Source: Centroberyx gerrardi (Eukaryota > Chordata > Actinopteri > Beryciformes > Berycidae). Taken from it: 64,000 bases of DNA. The stretch lies in assembly GCF_048128805.1 (NCBI RefSeq), contig NC_135997.1, positions 22,055,315 through 22,119,314 on the forward strand, read 5' to 3'. Positions 1-10,835 of this stretch are shown piece after piece (position 1 is the first letter of the stretch; each line of letters begins with the position of its first letter). Position numbers and translations under genes: made by a program. The notes under the pieces were generated by a model, which was given only the letters and a program-made list of their open reading frames with translations, searched no databases and was not told the DNA's origin.

Positions 1-76
1 CTGAGCTGTGGAACCAGACTGGAGAGCAGAGAGGATGGAGAGCACACACACTCTGGGATCATTGGCACTGTAGGAC

Positions 77-78
<2 letters not shown>

Positions 79-142
<64 letters not shown>
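79..142. repeat. (GT)n microsatellite
   Basis: About 32 uninterrupted TG units, followed 20 bases later by a run of 26 A (163-188). Simple sequence repeat, likely polymorphic in length. Confidence 0.97.
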
Positions 143-144
<2 letters not shown>

Positions 145-235
145 AGCCCATGCTTGAGTTGTAAAAAAAAAAAAAAAAAAAAAAAAAAGAATAATCAATC
201 CTGCCTGGCTAACAGCTGATAGCTCATATCTGTTG

Positions 236-240
<5 letters not shown>

Positions 241-285
<45 letters not shown>

Positions 286-286
286 T
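241..286. repeat. Compound (CT)n(GT)n microsatellite
   Basis: Fourteen CT units (241-268) run directly into about nine GT units (269-286). The tract lies just upstream of a possible splice acceptor at about 304 and could act as its pyrimidine tract. Confidence 0.95.
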
Positions 287-2576
287 TGTTTTCTGCTCCA
301 CCAGGCACTGGTGAGGACTACCTCTACACCCTGCACACAGAGAGCTATGCACATTGGACAGACAGTGATCTTCTTGGTCAAAACTACATCAAGGAGCTCT
401 CTGATTGGTCAACACTTCAGCAAACATTGACCCCATAGCTTTGCACTGAACAGCAGCCACCAAACCTACTGGTAAACAAGAGCTCCCTCTATTGGTCGAT
501 ACCAAAAAAGGCTTTTCCTGTTGGCTTTCTCGCTGACTTTTCTCATCCTGCCTGTCTGACCACTGAGAGAGAGAAATAAGAGAGAAAGGGCTGACAGGGA
601 GTATTGATCTGTCAGTCAGTGGATCATCCTCTGCTGAGCTGAGCATGCTGAGATAAAGATCCTGTTCCAAGCCAAGCTTTACATCTGTCATCATCACTCC
701 GGTTCACTGTGGTTCACTGTCACACTCTTGCTGAAATAATACCAAGCTCAGACCGCAGATCTCATTTCACTGGTTACAGCTCAGTAGAGAGTCAGTTACT
801 GCTCCGCTGACTGAGCCTCGCTGTAAGTGTTACGTTTACCCAACGACTCGTACAGTGAAACACAATCTGTGCCTGTAGGCTGCAGTGAAGAGCGATGCAG
901 AACTAAAACAAACTCCTTATGTTTTCTGCACCAGGAAACAGTGTGACCATAATTCATATCAGTCATTGAAAGGCACCAAAATATGAACCTCTACACATTC
1001 GCACATGCATGCACACAACTCACACGCACATACACTTTATTGGAGATGATGTGATCAGTTTGGCTTCACTCATATCAAATGTATATGCTCATTTGCTCAT
1101 TCATATCCAGTGTTGCCAGGCCAGCAAAGCAGACACAGGAGTTTCAGGGTAGCTGGCAGTGCTGTGTCTCTGCCTAACAGGAGAAGCTAGCCGTCTGCCT
1201 GCATGCAGTGAGCTTGATAGCAGCAACACAAATCTAACTCATGTTACTAGTAATTTAGTTGGGAATAGCAAAACTTTGCTCATTTTCCTCTCTTCAGTTG
1301 CCATAGTTTTTGTCTGTAAGACTGCAGAAATATTCGCTATACCTTTTGACTTTTGGGTTTGGCAAGTTTTTAAAATTGCTCCATGAGGTACTAATGCCTT
1401 ATTTATATATTTTCACATTGTCAGATTTACAGAAAACAGAAGTCACTCATTCCAATGGAGGATTATTGGCGGAGATGCTGCAAATTTTCTGTGATACAAG
1501 CTACTTTTTGCGAATAATTCTGCAGTTGCAGAATGTAAAAAGCTAGTACAAGCACAGTGCCTTATTGGGTGTCTCTGTATCCTGCACCTGTATTGTGTTT
1601 GCTGTGCATATTTGTTTGTTTTGTTTCATTTTGTTTTTCTTTATGTTTGTGTGCTGCATTATCTGCATTATCTTTGCAACTGTTATCTGGAATTATTGTA
1701 TGCCACCCTGTTAAAAAGCTGGCACTTGCATTCATTTATTGGACATAAGCTATTTCTTTGCCCTGAAATTTGTCTGACATTTTGTTACAAGGATTGACAG
1801 TATGTGACAACCAAACATGACTTTCACATGTACTTTCAGGCCAAAAAAGGCATTATATTTCTGTTTGTTAACAATGGACTAAAATACAACTGTATTTTCA
1901 GTTGTTAATGGTTTATAAAGTATTTTCCCACTACAAGTCAAACTACAAGAACATGCAGTATGTGACTATAGCCAGAATTTAGATGGTCAAGTAAATTGTT
2001 GATTGTATCTTTAAAGATAGAGCAATGAAACAAAAACTAGTGTGCTTGGGAGCTTGGGAACTGAGAAAACCAACCGTGCCACACTATGCACTGTGGTCAC
2101 TGAGAAACCATGAACAACAACCATACTGTATGCTATGCTGCCTGAATATACAGTGATTGAATGTTCAGTGTGGAGTGACTGAATGTTGAGTGAATATATG
2201 TACAATTATATGTATAGTCTGCTGTCTATGTTTTACACTGTCCCTTATATAAGAGTTACTAATGCTATATATCTTGTCTCTTGTATGAGACAGTGTAACA
2301 GGGGGATACATTAGATTTGTGTTAACAAAGAGGTGTCATCCACCGTCATCCCCACATACTGTAAATCATCCCCTGAATAGATAGGATTCACACTAGCAGG
2401 ATGCTGTTTTGCACAGCAACAAATTGAAATAAATGAAAAGATGCAAAGGCAGCATGGCAGTAGGACTGTGCTGTGTGCCTTTAATCATGCTCACTTTTAT
2501 AAACTTGTGCATTCAGTTTGCCTTCCTAAACAGTTTTCAGTAAAACATTTTCAACAATATGGAACTTCATTGCTCA

Positions 2577-2580
<4 letters not shown>

Positions 2581-2666
<86 letters not shown>
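2581..2666. repeat. Long (GT)n microsatellite
   Basis: About 40 GT units with a single late interruption (gc). Purine-pyrimidine alternation of this length can adopt Z-DNA. The open frame reading through it as a Cys/Val polymer is an artefact. Confidence 0.97.
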
Positions 2667-2667
<1 letters not shown>

Positions 2668-4849
2668 TTAACACATTAACATGAGGCTCACTACAGCAGC
2701 AGCACTGGGAGCAGAGGCTCTATCTGAGACAGGAGGAAAGCAATAGATCCATATTTTTCTGTGAAGGAACGCTGGCCTGGCCCTGAAGGTGGGACTAGAC
2801 AAAAAGACTGCTTTACAAACTGAAATAATTAAACAAGCTACAGCTGCTTTTTCAAAGACCTGTTTGTCATCCCATCACACCAGGAAGCACCAAGTAAAGC
2901 TCTTTTGCTCACAATGCTATCAGAGTTGCAAACCAGAGTGGGAAGTGGTCAGACCCACACTGATTGTAGCTTAATTCCACATAGTCTGGATGCAATCCAG
3001 CCATAAGGCTCATATGAGAGAAAAGAGAAGGGGAGGAAGAGGGAAAAAGAAATGTATAATATAATTAAACACAGCCAAAAGAAACACAAAACAGACATTT
3101 TCAGGTGGCTATGCACAGTAATGTGAGCTCATGAAATCTAAACTTTTTGATCAGATTGCAAATATAACATAAATATGAACATTGATTATAATTTCTTAAG
3201 CGCTGCTAAACATAAAAATGAATTTTTACAGTGTTTTTTACAATGTACTTCATTGTAGGTTATAGTCACAGTTCTTCATAACATCTATCCAGAAACAACT
3301 GTTAACAACAGTTGATACAGTTAATTATTCCCAAGAATTTAGTTGGCATTTTTCAATGGGAAATCATTTGTGTTTTTCTCCAGAATGAACTCAACCAGCA
3401 GGGATGCTAGTTGCACAGTGGTGCACAGTCGATCACAGACGGATGACAGATGCAGCATTTGTTTTTCATTGTTTATTCTGAAGAATAAAGACAAAAGTTT
3501 AAGACAAAACTTTAAATAGACTTCTTAACCACTTTTTTTTTTTGTGTTTACAGTATCAAAAGTCAGTATCGGAAGAATCCCAATGTAAACTGGATTTTTG
3601 AACAACACCTCACACTCTATTACATCAAACCAAAATAGTATACTATTAAGACACAAAATATATGTAAAGATAGCAGACCAGCACGACCTGCTGGGCAAAC
3701 ATCGAAGTGCAATCCCAATCCCAATTGACATGAGGAAATTACTGAAAAATAACACACATAACTTGGGCCAACACACCTGAAGAGGACCGATACATGCCTT
3801 CAAAATGTGACGACTGCATACCAGTCAAGAATAGATAACATGATCACTTTTCACAGTAAAATTGTGTCACAAAAACAGAACGGATGGAATTAAGAAACCT
3901 GTCAGTGAATGTTTGGAGGGCGGTTGCCAATGGTTACAAGGGACATTCCATGATGCCGGAAGAGCGACAACAAAACCAAAGATTGTAACTTCATCGCCGC
4001 TTGATTCCTGGCAGAGCTGGTCGCTCACGATGTTGGTATTCTACAGGAAGATGCAATAACATGACAATGCTTCATTCTGTCGTCTCTCTTCCAACATGGC
4101 GTAACGTCCCATGTAATCATTGGGAAAGACTCTCCAAATATTCTGCGGCAAGGTTCTGTTTCCATCAAAAACCAGGAGGGTTTAGGGGACACAATGGCCA
4201 GATTTGCCAGATGATGTGACGTGATGCTTTTGAACAATCATGTTACATGCACTGCATAACAGAATTTTAGCCTTAAGCTTATAGACTGCCACTGTTTGAC
4301 TGTTAGGAGGGAGTGTGAATGAGCAAGAGAATACTGTATGAGCGTATCTGTGAGAGGGAATGCAGAGGCCTGCATATATGGAAGATATGAGGAATTATCT
4401 GCCTAAATGCATCAACTGATTCCTTGCTTGTGTCTTTAACTGTTAAATTCAGACTAGAGGTAGCAGTACTTTAGCCTGGTCCTGACCAGACTCTGACCCA
4501 AAGAGGTGACCCGTCATCTTCCAGGATGGGAAGTCGAGAAGGAATTCTGGCACAACTTCACCTACTGACAAGGTGCAGCGAACACTGGAAAAGAATCGAT
4601 TACAGCAACACTTGCAGTACTGGGAACAAACGTTTATTAGTAAAAAACAACGCGTTTCGGCTCATGGCCTTCATCTGGGTTTTTGGTCTGGCTGTTTGTA
4701 TGTCCACAATACATTTTAATAGAATAGAATAGATATAGATTAATATAATTTATTTTGTTTTGTTTCGTCTTGTCTCGTCTTACCGTGAATCAAAATAACA
4801 TTTCCATACCGTCATAAGTGTAGCCTAAGACACAGCCTTTGTTATTTTT

Positions 4850-5045
4850 ACCTCTGCCAAGGAAGTTATGTTTTCATCCCTGTTAGTTTGTCTGTGTGTC
4901 TGTCAGCAGGACATCTAAAAAATTTATGAAAGGAATCTATGAAATTTGGTGGACAGATCGGCCTTTGGCCAAGGAACAATTGATTAGATTTAAGGTGGTG
5001 ATCCAGATCTGGGATTTCCACTGTTATTTTTTGGTAGCCATAACT
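4850..5045 (+). repeat. Dispersed repeat, copy A (family also at 30.3 kb and 39.9 kb)
   Basis: The copy starts near 'cctctgccaaggaagttatg' and continues through 'gtctgtcagcaggacatct', a 'gaaatttggtggacag' block, 'ggccaaggaacaattgatt' and 'ggtggtgatccagatctggg'. The same ordered blocks occur at about 30,256-30,510 on + and 39,880-40,110 on -. No coding capacity is visible. This block order is familiar from interspersed repeats common in fish genomes; the exact class cannot be settled by eye. Confidence 0.75.
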
Positions 5046-6042
5046 ATGACACTAACAGTGACAGAGACTTGATCCCAAATCTTAAAGGTATGTTGCAGAG
5101 TCAAGAAACCAATTGAACTTAAAGATGAGATGAAATGAAAAATGCCTTTTTAACCCTTTTAGATCACATCCCCGGTCATACTGTGCACCTATTTAACAAT
5201 ATATGCCAAAAAAAATACCAAAAATCAATTTCATTGTATTCTTATATCAAAATTCAATCATGTTTTCTTCCTGTAAAACAAAATATGCCGTGTGCTTACG
5301 TAAGCATGCCCGTAACTAATGTCAACCAATAATATCATGACATCCACCCATCAATCAATCTTCAACTTTAAGCGCACAGAGCTAAGAGGCTAAGATTCAT
5401 TAGTTAGCTAGCTAGCAACAGCATGGTACTTCTGTGTGTCTTCGGGTGTTATGACACACCCACTTTTCAACGTTCAAATCAAATTCCTCCCAACGTTATG
5501 TCCCGCCTGTCTTTCCTGTTTCACTCGGAAATACGTCACGATACGGAAGTTAGATACTCTCGAAATGCCGTTTCATCTCGACTTTAAAACTGAAGTGATA
5601 GGAGCGATGTCTTTGGGTGTAACAGCAAGTTGGAGAATAGTTCAGCTTTCACAGATGTTTGCACTGTCCGAGCGCCTTCTATTTTTAATGAACATTTCCA
5701 TACCCCTCCCTTTAATTCACAGCTCCTTGCTCCACTTGCTACTCAGGATAAACAGGAATCTGACGCAATCTGTCATAGTTTGGTTTCAGATTCATTTTAT
5801 ACCTGTGCTTCTTTTATTTAGCTGTGGCTGCATTCAGACGGTCTTGTGATTCCTGCATTCATACAAGGAAGAAATCACGAAATTGGACTTGATGCATACG
5901 AAACCGAGGATTACACCAACACTGACTAAAATATAGGCTGCATATTTTTGTGACAAAAGTAATTAAATGAATCAGTTAAATTCAAAATAATAATAACTGA
6001 CTAAATCATCCTTGGGCTCCTGCATTTCATCTTGACGGGAGA

Positions 6043-7239
6043 ATGAGCGGTCTATCAAGAGCACTGAGGAGTGGTCAAGTTCTATCACGTTCCTTAAAAT
6101 TTGGTGAGTATGTTGATGAACATGCTAACTGAGATAAGCTTGCTCTTTCTTTTTCTTTGCTGATGTGTAACTTGATAACTAAATGGTTGTCACTGATCAC
6201 TGGGGACAGTTCATGAGATTTTCTCAAATCATTGGTGACTGCTTTCATTTGATTATATTTTAAGTTTTTATTTAAGAAACACATCTTCCTTCATTTAAGG
6301 CTGAAGTAACAAGAGTCACACGCGTTGCCTCATATCTCCTTTGTAAAGTTATTCTGAATCATAACTATGTGCTTCCTCCTCACAGCCTCTGCAGGCAAAC
6401 GAAAGATTGTGTTGCTGGGGAAAACAGGAGTGGGTAAGAGCAGCACAGGGAACACCATTCTGGGCGAGAAGGTGTTCGTTACTGCCAGTTCTTCCAACTC
6501 AGTAACAAGGAGGTGCGAGGCACACACCAGATTCATACACGGTAGAGAGATCACCTTGATTGACACGCCGGGATTCTTTGACACCGACGTCCCAGAAGAG
6601 GAGTTGAAAAAGGAAATACTGAAGTTTAACATAGAGTGCGTCGCGGAGGATGCTCCAGGGCCGCACGCTTTTGTCATCGTGCTCCAGGTGGGCAGGTTCA
6701 CGACTCAGGAAAAAGAGACCGTTGCTAAGATACTGCAGTGTGTTTCAGAAGAGGCCCTCAGACACGCCACGGTCCTCTTCACACACGGATATGAGCTCAA
6801 AGGAAGGAGTATCGAGGAGTTTGTCAATGAGAACGAGGGGCTGAGGGATCTGGTGCAGAAGTGTGGCGGACGGCACCAAGTCTTTGACAATGAATTCTGG
6901 AACAAAACCCAGCAGGGACGGGTGATGAACAACGCGTTCCAGGTGGAACAGCTACTCAACACGATTGACAAGATGGTGGAGGAGAACGGATGCTACACCA
7001 ACGAGATGCTCGACGTAGTGAGGCGAGAAGCGCTGGCAGAGAAAGAGCAGATAAAGAAGACGTCAGCAGGAGAGATGTCAGAGGAGGAGATGACAAGGAT
7101 GGCAAGGGACAAAGTACTGAACAAGATCCTGAAGAAATGTTTACTTGTAACAGCGGCAGTGTTGTTGGAAGCATTTCTTGGAGTCCCTCTGGCATCTAGA
7201 CTGTTGATACACATGCTGTCAGAGTTGAGTTCATTGTGA
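6043..7239 (+). CDS. GIMAP/AIG1-type GTPase (immunity-associated nucleotide-binding family)
   Basis: Two coding exons, 6043-6103 and 6386-7239, join in phase to give about 304 aa. The donor is G|gtgagt and the acceptor cctcctcacag; an alternative acceptor at 6394/6395 also keeps frame and would remove three residues. The P-loop GKTGVGKSS is at residues 32-40 and the G3 motif DTPG at about 80-83. The GIMAP-specific box LQVGRFTTQEKETV follows, then a G4-like THGYEL, where many relatives read THGD. The C-terminus ends in a hydrophobic stretch (LLVTAAVLLEAFLG), as in GIMAPs that anchor to membranes. AIG1-family GTPases bind GTP, oligomerise on lipid droplets or endomembranes, and are linked to lymphocyte survival; fish carry many copies. 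The first exon is inferred from the ATG, the donor and the phase. A further 5' non-coding exon is possible. Ala/Gly-rich codons continue in another frame after the stop (7244-7345), so the true C-terminus may differ by splicing or a frameshift. The exact paralogue cannot be named. Confidence 0.88.
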
Positions 7240-7361
7240 AAAAGTAGTAGCCGCAGCAGCAGGAACAGTAAAACACAGTGTGGGAGCATTTAGAGGAGGG
7301 ATAGCAGGAGAGGAAGGCCGGGCTGAAAGAGTGGAAGGAAAGTGAAAGTATTCTCTCTCAA

Positions 7362-7367
7362 AATAAA
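7362..7367 (+). terminator. Poly(A) signal AATAAA of the GIMAP gene
   Basis: AATAAA lies about 120 bases after the stop and is followed by a T-rich stretch. A second AATAAA at 7890-7895 could serve a longer 3' UTR. Confidence 0.6.
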
Positions 7368-7395
7368 ATTTTTTTTTTATCTATCTGTAGAATGT

Positions 7396-8493
7396 GAAAA
7401 AAAACATGAGACTTGAAAGTGAAATTACAGTTGATTCACACAGGCTATTGCTAGACATTTTTTTCTGCAGGATGGAAATAACACTGCAACACCTTATTCA
7501 TCTCTGTATTTTATAGTTTATCTTTTTCTTCTATTGTATTCAAAGAAAAAAATACTACCACAAATCAGGTAAAGTTTAACCAATGAATAGTTTAGAGTGC
7601 AGAAAAATAACTTCAATCAATTTACTGCGGATACTCAACATTCATGATTGCTTATAGCAGTTTACAGGTGGACACATGACTACGCACTTACAAGGTAAAA
7701 AAAGAAGGGAAATAACATAAAATCCCACCAAAATGAAGAGATCTTGTGGTTCTGTACTGGTGTTGAGTGCATTTTATTGCAGAAAATGATTCAACAACTC
7801 TTCACCATACTGGTGTTAAAGGAGTAGGTGGTTTCATTGTAGTGTAGTTGTCTGCAGTGGAGGCCTGTAACTAGACTGGATTAATGTTGAATAAAGTTTT
7901 GAGTCATCCATTAATTGTGTGTCTATGTTTAAAAGATGAAACCCTTCGTTCATGTAAAATTCTAATGTCAAGAAACATTTGACCTGTGGAAATGTATTTG
8001 ATCATCTAAATTTGGGACATTTTAATATATGATGAGCTTATCTTGCAAGTGGCAAGTAGGCATTCTGCAACTAGGTTCTTAACCAACCCATCATAACTCA
8101 TGAATTGCCCTCAGGCGATTCTTCTGATTTGGATTATTTATTTAGGTCTCATCACATGACTCACAAGACTGTCACTGCAGTGAGCTGTCATGTGACTTCA
8201 GATCTTTGCTGTGATAAAATCTCTTCTCACACTGCAGGTGCTGGTGAGATTTCACCAGTGTCACCATATCACACATCATCTTATCTAATGTAGCTCTCAC
8301 TGCATTGATTCTACTTAGGATTCACACTAGGGAACCAGGGTTTCCTTAAAAAGTTGCTATGTTTCCCACTTCCTCCTTCGTCAGCCCTGGAAAGTACCGA
8401 CCAACTATTTACCCTCCTGCATCGCCTTGAGACCACACTGATCAGACAAAATAATAAAAATGACTTCAAAGAGGCAGATTAGGAAGATCATAG
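7396..8493. other. Intergenic or 3' UTR sequence between two convergent genes
   Basis: AT-rich, with no coding exon recognised. It separates the 3' end of the GIMAP gene (+) from the 3' end of the CDC42 effector gene (-), and probably contains the long 3' UTR form of the former up to about 7,915. Confidence 0.5.
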
Positions 8494-8499
8494 TTTATT
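8494..8499 (-). terminator. Candidate poly(A) signal of the CDC42 small effector gene
   Basis: TTTATT on the + strand reads AATAAA on -. It would end a 3' UTR exon that begins at about 9142, where a good acceptor (tttcccccttacag) is seen. The preceding exon has a donor CAAG|gtgag at 9775, four bases after the TAA, so the stop lies close enough to the junction not to trigger nonsense-mediated decay. Confidence 0.5.
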
Positions 8500-9778
8500 A
8501 AAATTCTATATGGTTAACTCTAAATGGGTATAAAAAAAACAGTTGAAATCAATGCGAAATTCCTAAGCAATTGTGAGTGTACAATATATGGTCCAGTGTA
8601 CTCTACTCATTTCAAGTTTATTACACAACAGCATTCTTTACCCCTGAATGCAACTCAGAGAATCATGAGTATTTTCCAGAATAAAATGGTGAACATATCG
8701 CTTTTTGCCTTGCTACCTCTACCTGTCTTTTGAAAAACCTCTGAGAATATAGAAGGAAACAGAACGTTTCAAATCTCCAGAGTGGCCCAGCCACCATGAG
8801 GTCCGTTTACAAATCAGATAATAAATACAGGCATCCAAATGGGCTAAAACAGCAAATATTTTGAAAATATTCTCCTCATGCATACACACAAGCATACATC
8901 TGACTGAGATTATGAGCTTTCTACACCCTCTTATCTACTCTTTACAGTGCAACAGTATGGCAGCCAATGGATAGCAGTGCTTTCATTAAAAAAAAAAGGA
9001 AAAGGAAAATAAAAATATATACACAACATTATGGAAAAGCAGTAATTTCATCTTTTGGTCCTGTGTCCATTACAGACAGAACTGCTTTTGAAAATGCTTC
9101 CTCATATCAACAACAGTAGTTTCCACAAGCGTCTTTGATGGTCTGTAAGGGGGAAATAAGTGAAACATGTGTTAGGATCTCAGCAGCTTGTCTCACTGCT
9201 GTTCATCCCCTCAGCTAGAGTTTCTCACTGGAGCCCTTTTGACGAGTTGAGGGCTCAGTGGGCTTAGACAAATGATCCGTGCGCTGCTTGCTGCTGTGTG
9301 TGTGTGTGTGTGTGTACGCATAACTTGCCATCACCTGTTATGACAGAGCCTGGCTTGGAGTCACGGCTCTTACTCAGGGAGAGGCTCAAACTTTAGAACT
9401 GTTAAGACCTCCAGTTGCAATGTTTCTACTCCTTTTGACCGATTATATTAACAGGTAAAAGCTGGGGCTGGGATGAGAAATTACAGGAACTACTTGCTTT
9501 CTTCAACATGAAACTTCCACTCTTATAGATTGCTTATCAAACTGTTCACCAAGCCTGCAACACGTTTTTTTGGTCAATGTTATATATTTTTGCACACTTA
9601 AAAAGCCCTTTTCACACATAGAACCCGCAAGAGTGCTGTGTTAACTTTTCTGGCAGTGCTGGTGGTTTCCCCTATTGACACCATTAGCTACTATTCGTGA
9701 AAATTCTGTGTACACTGAAAAACTTGGGATGTGGATTCTAAGAATATTAGGAGGGACTAAGCAGTATTTCTCACCTTG

Positions 9779-10835
9779 TTATAACTGAGAACCTTCAGAG
9801 CCTCCGTGTGCGTAGCCACCTTTAGATTTCATCTGGGCCTGAACAAGGTCCACCTATAAAAAAAACAAAATTTAGTTCAAAATAGCCGAGTGAAAATGTG
9901 TATTTGATGTATTCCGTCTGCTGTGTATTCTGAAGAGAAGCCCAACACTTACTGATGCCAGTCCCAGGCCCATGTCCCCTGAGCCTACATGTGTGGTGTG
10001 AACGAAGTTTGTTGGCTCCCCGATCATGGAGCGATCTATTCGCCGCCGCCGCTTCTGAAAATGAAAAAAAAACATAAAAAGAGGGGTTTTTTTAAAATTT
10101 ACCATCGGTCTCATCATTCTCAAGGTAAGGTAATGTCACTAATTATAGTCGATGGAGCAAAAGTAAACAACAAGCTGAGAGAAATGCCGTTCATCAGTCT
10201 GAAACACTGAAAAAAATGTGCAGATGCGATGGGAGTTTAAATGGGAATTAAAAATGGGAGTTAAAATGAGACGTGGGTTGACACTCATGATCGTCCTTTG
10301 CCTGTATGTCACTGAATGTCTTCTCATCTGTTAGGAAGTAGAATGGGAGGCCACATACAGGCTGGTTGTCTACTCTCACAATAATAAGCCTTACTGATAG
10401 TAAATACGAGAAACATGGTTGCAGACAGAGGGTTTTGGGGAGATGGGGAACCCCCTGCATTTTTGCTAAACCTGTAGTTTAGGGTAAACGCATTATATAT
10501 TGTGTGCTCTCAAGTAGGATACAACCACAATCTTTTATTAAGTAATTTCTATGAGCATACTGAATATTTAAGATTTGGACAGTTTGATTACAATGAAAGA
10601 TTTTTTATTTTTGAGCCAGGACTCTGCGTAACACCAGAACATGTTGTTGTTGAACACGTTGTAGCCATCTGAAGCACTTTTCCCACTGATTCTCACTTAC
10701 AAAAAGGCAGCCACAGTGAAAATTGAGGAGATCAATTTGCAATAATTTACAATTAGGTTTTCCAGTTAATTTCATACTCACAGGTTGTGGCTGCTCTGCA
10801 ATGCAGCAGCTGAAACACACCCAGAACTCAGTCAT
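9779..10835 (-). CDS. cdc42se2: CDC42 small effector protein (SE2-like)
   Basis: Three coding exons, 10835-10782, 10054-9953 and 9853-9779, all joined in phase 0, give 76 aa; the human relatives have 79 and 84. The N-terminus [18 protein letters not shown] carries the CC pair that is palmitoylated in this family. The polybasic KRRRRIDR and the CRIB core [17 protein letters not shown] follow, then a tail with [12 protein letters not shown]. These proteins bind GTP-loaded CDC42 through the CRIB motif at the plasma membrane and modulate actin assembly in T cells and phagocytes. The N-terminus and KSKGGY resemble SE2, while GDMGLGL recalls SE1, so the paralogue name is tentative. The ATG follows an acceptor (gttagcctcag|G), so at least one 5' non-coding exon lies upstream. 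The best candidate has its donor at 13332. The introns hold no other exon that I recognise. Confidence 0.9.

Larger units (their letters stand above)
1..6042. other. Intergenic region left of the GIMAP gene
   Basis: No exon with a recognisable product was found here. The stretch holds three microsatellites (listed separately), a poly(A) run at 163-188, and one copy of a dispersed fish repeat at about 4,850-5,045. A possible splice acceptor at about 304 is followed by 44 open codons ending at 438; it could be a terminal exon of a gene lying to the left, but I do not recognise the peptide. Other open frames here are short or made of repeat sequence. Confidence 0.5.

Noticed and set aside
2441-2671. 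Cys/Val-repeat open frame
   Set aside because: It is the translation of a (GT)n microsatellite.
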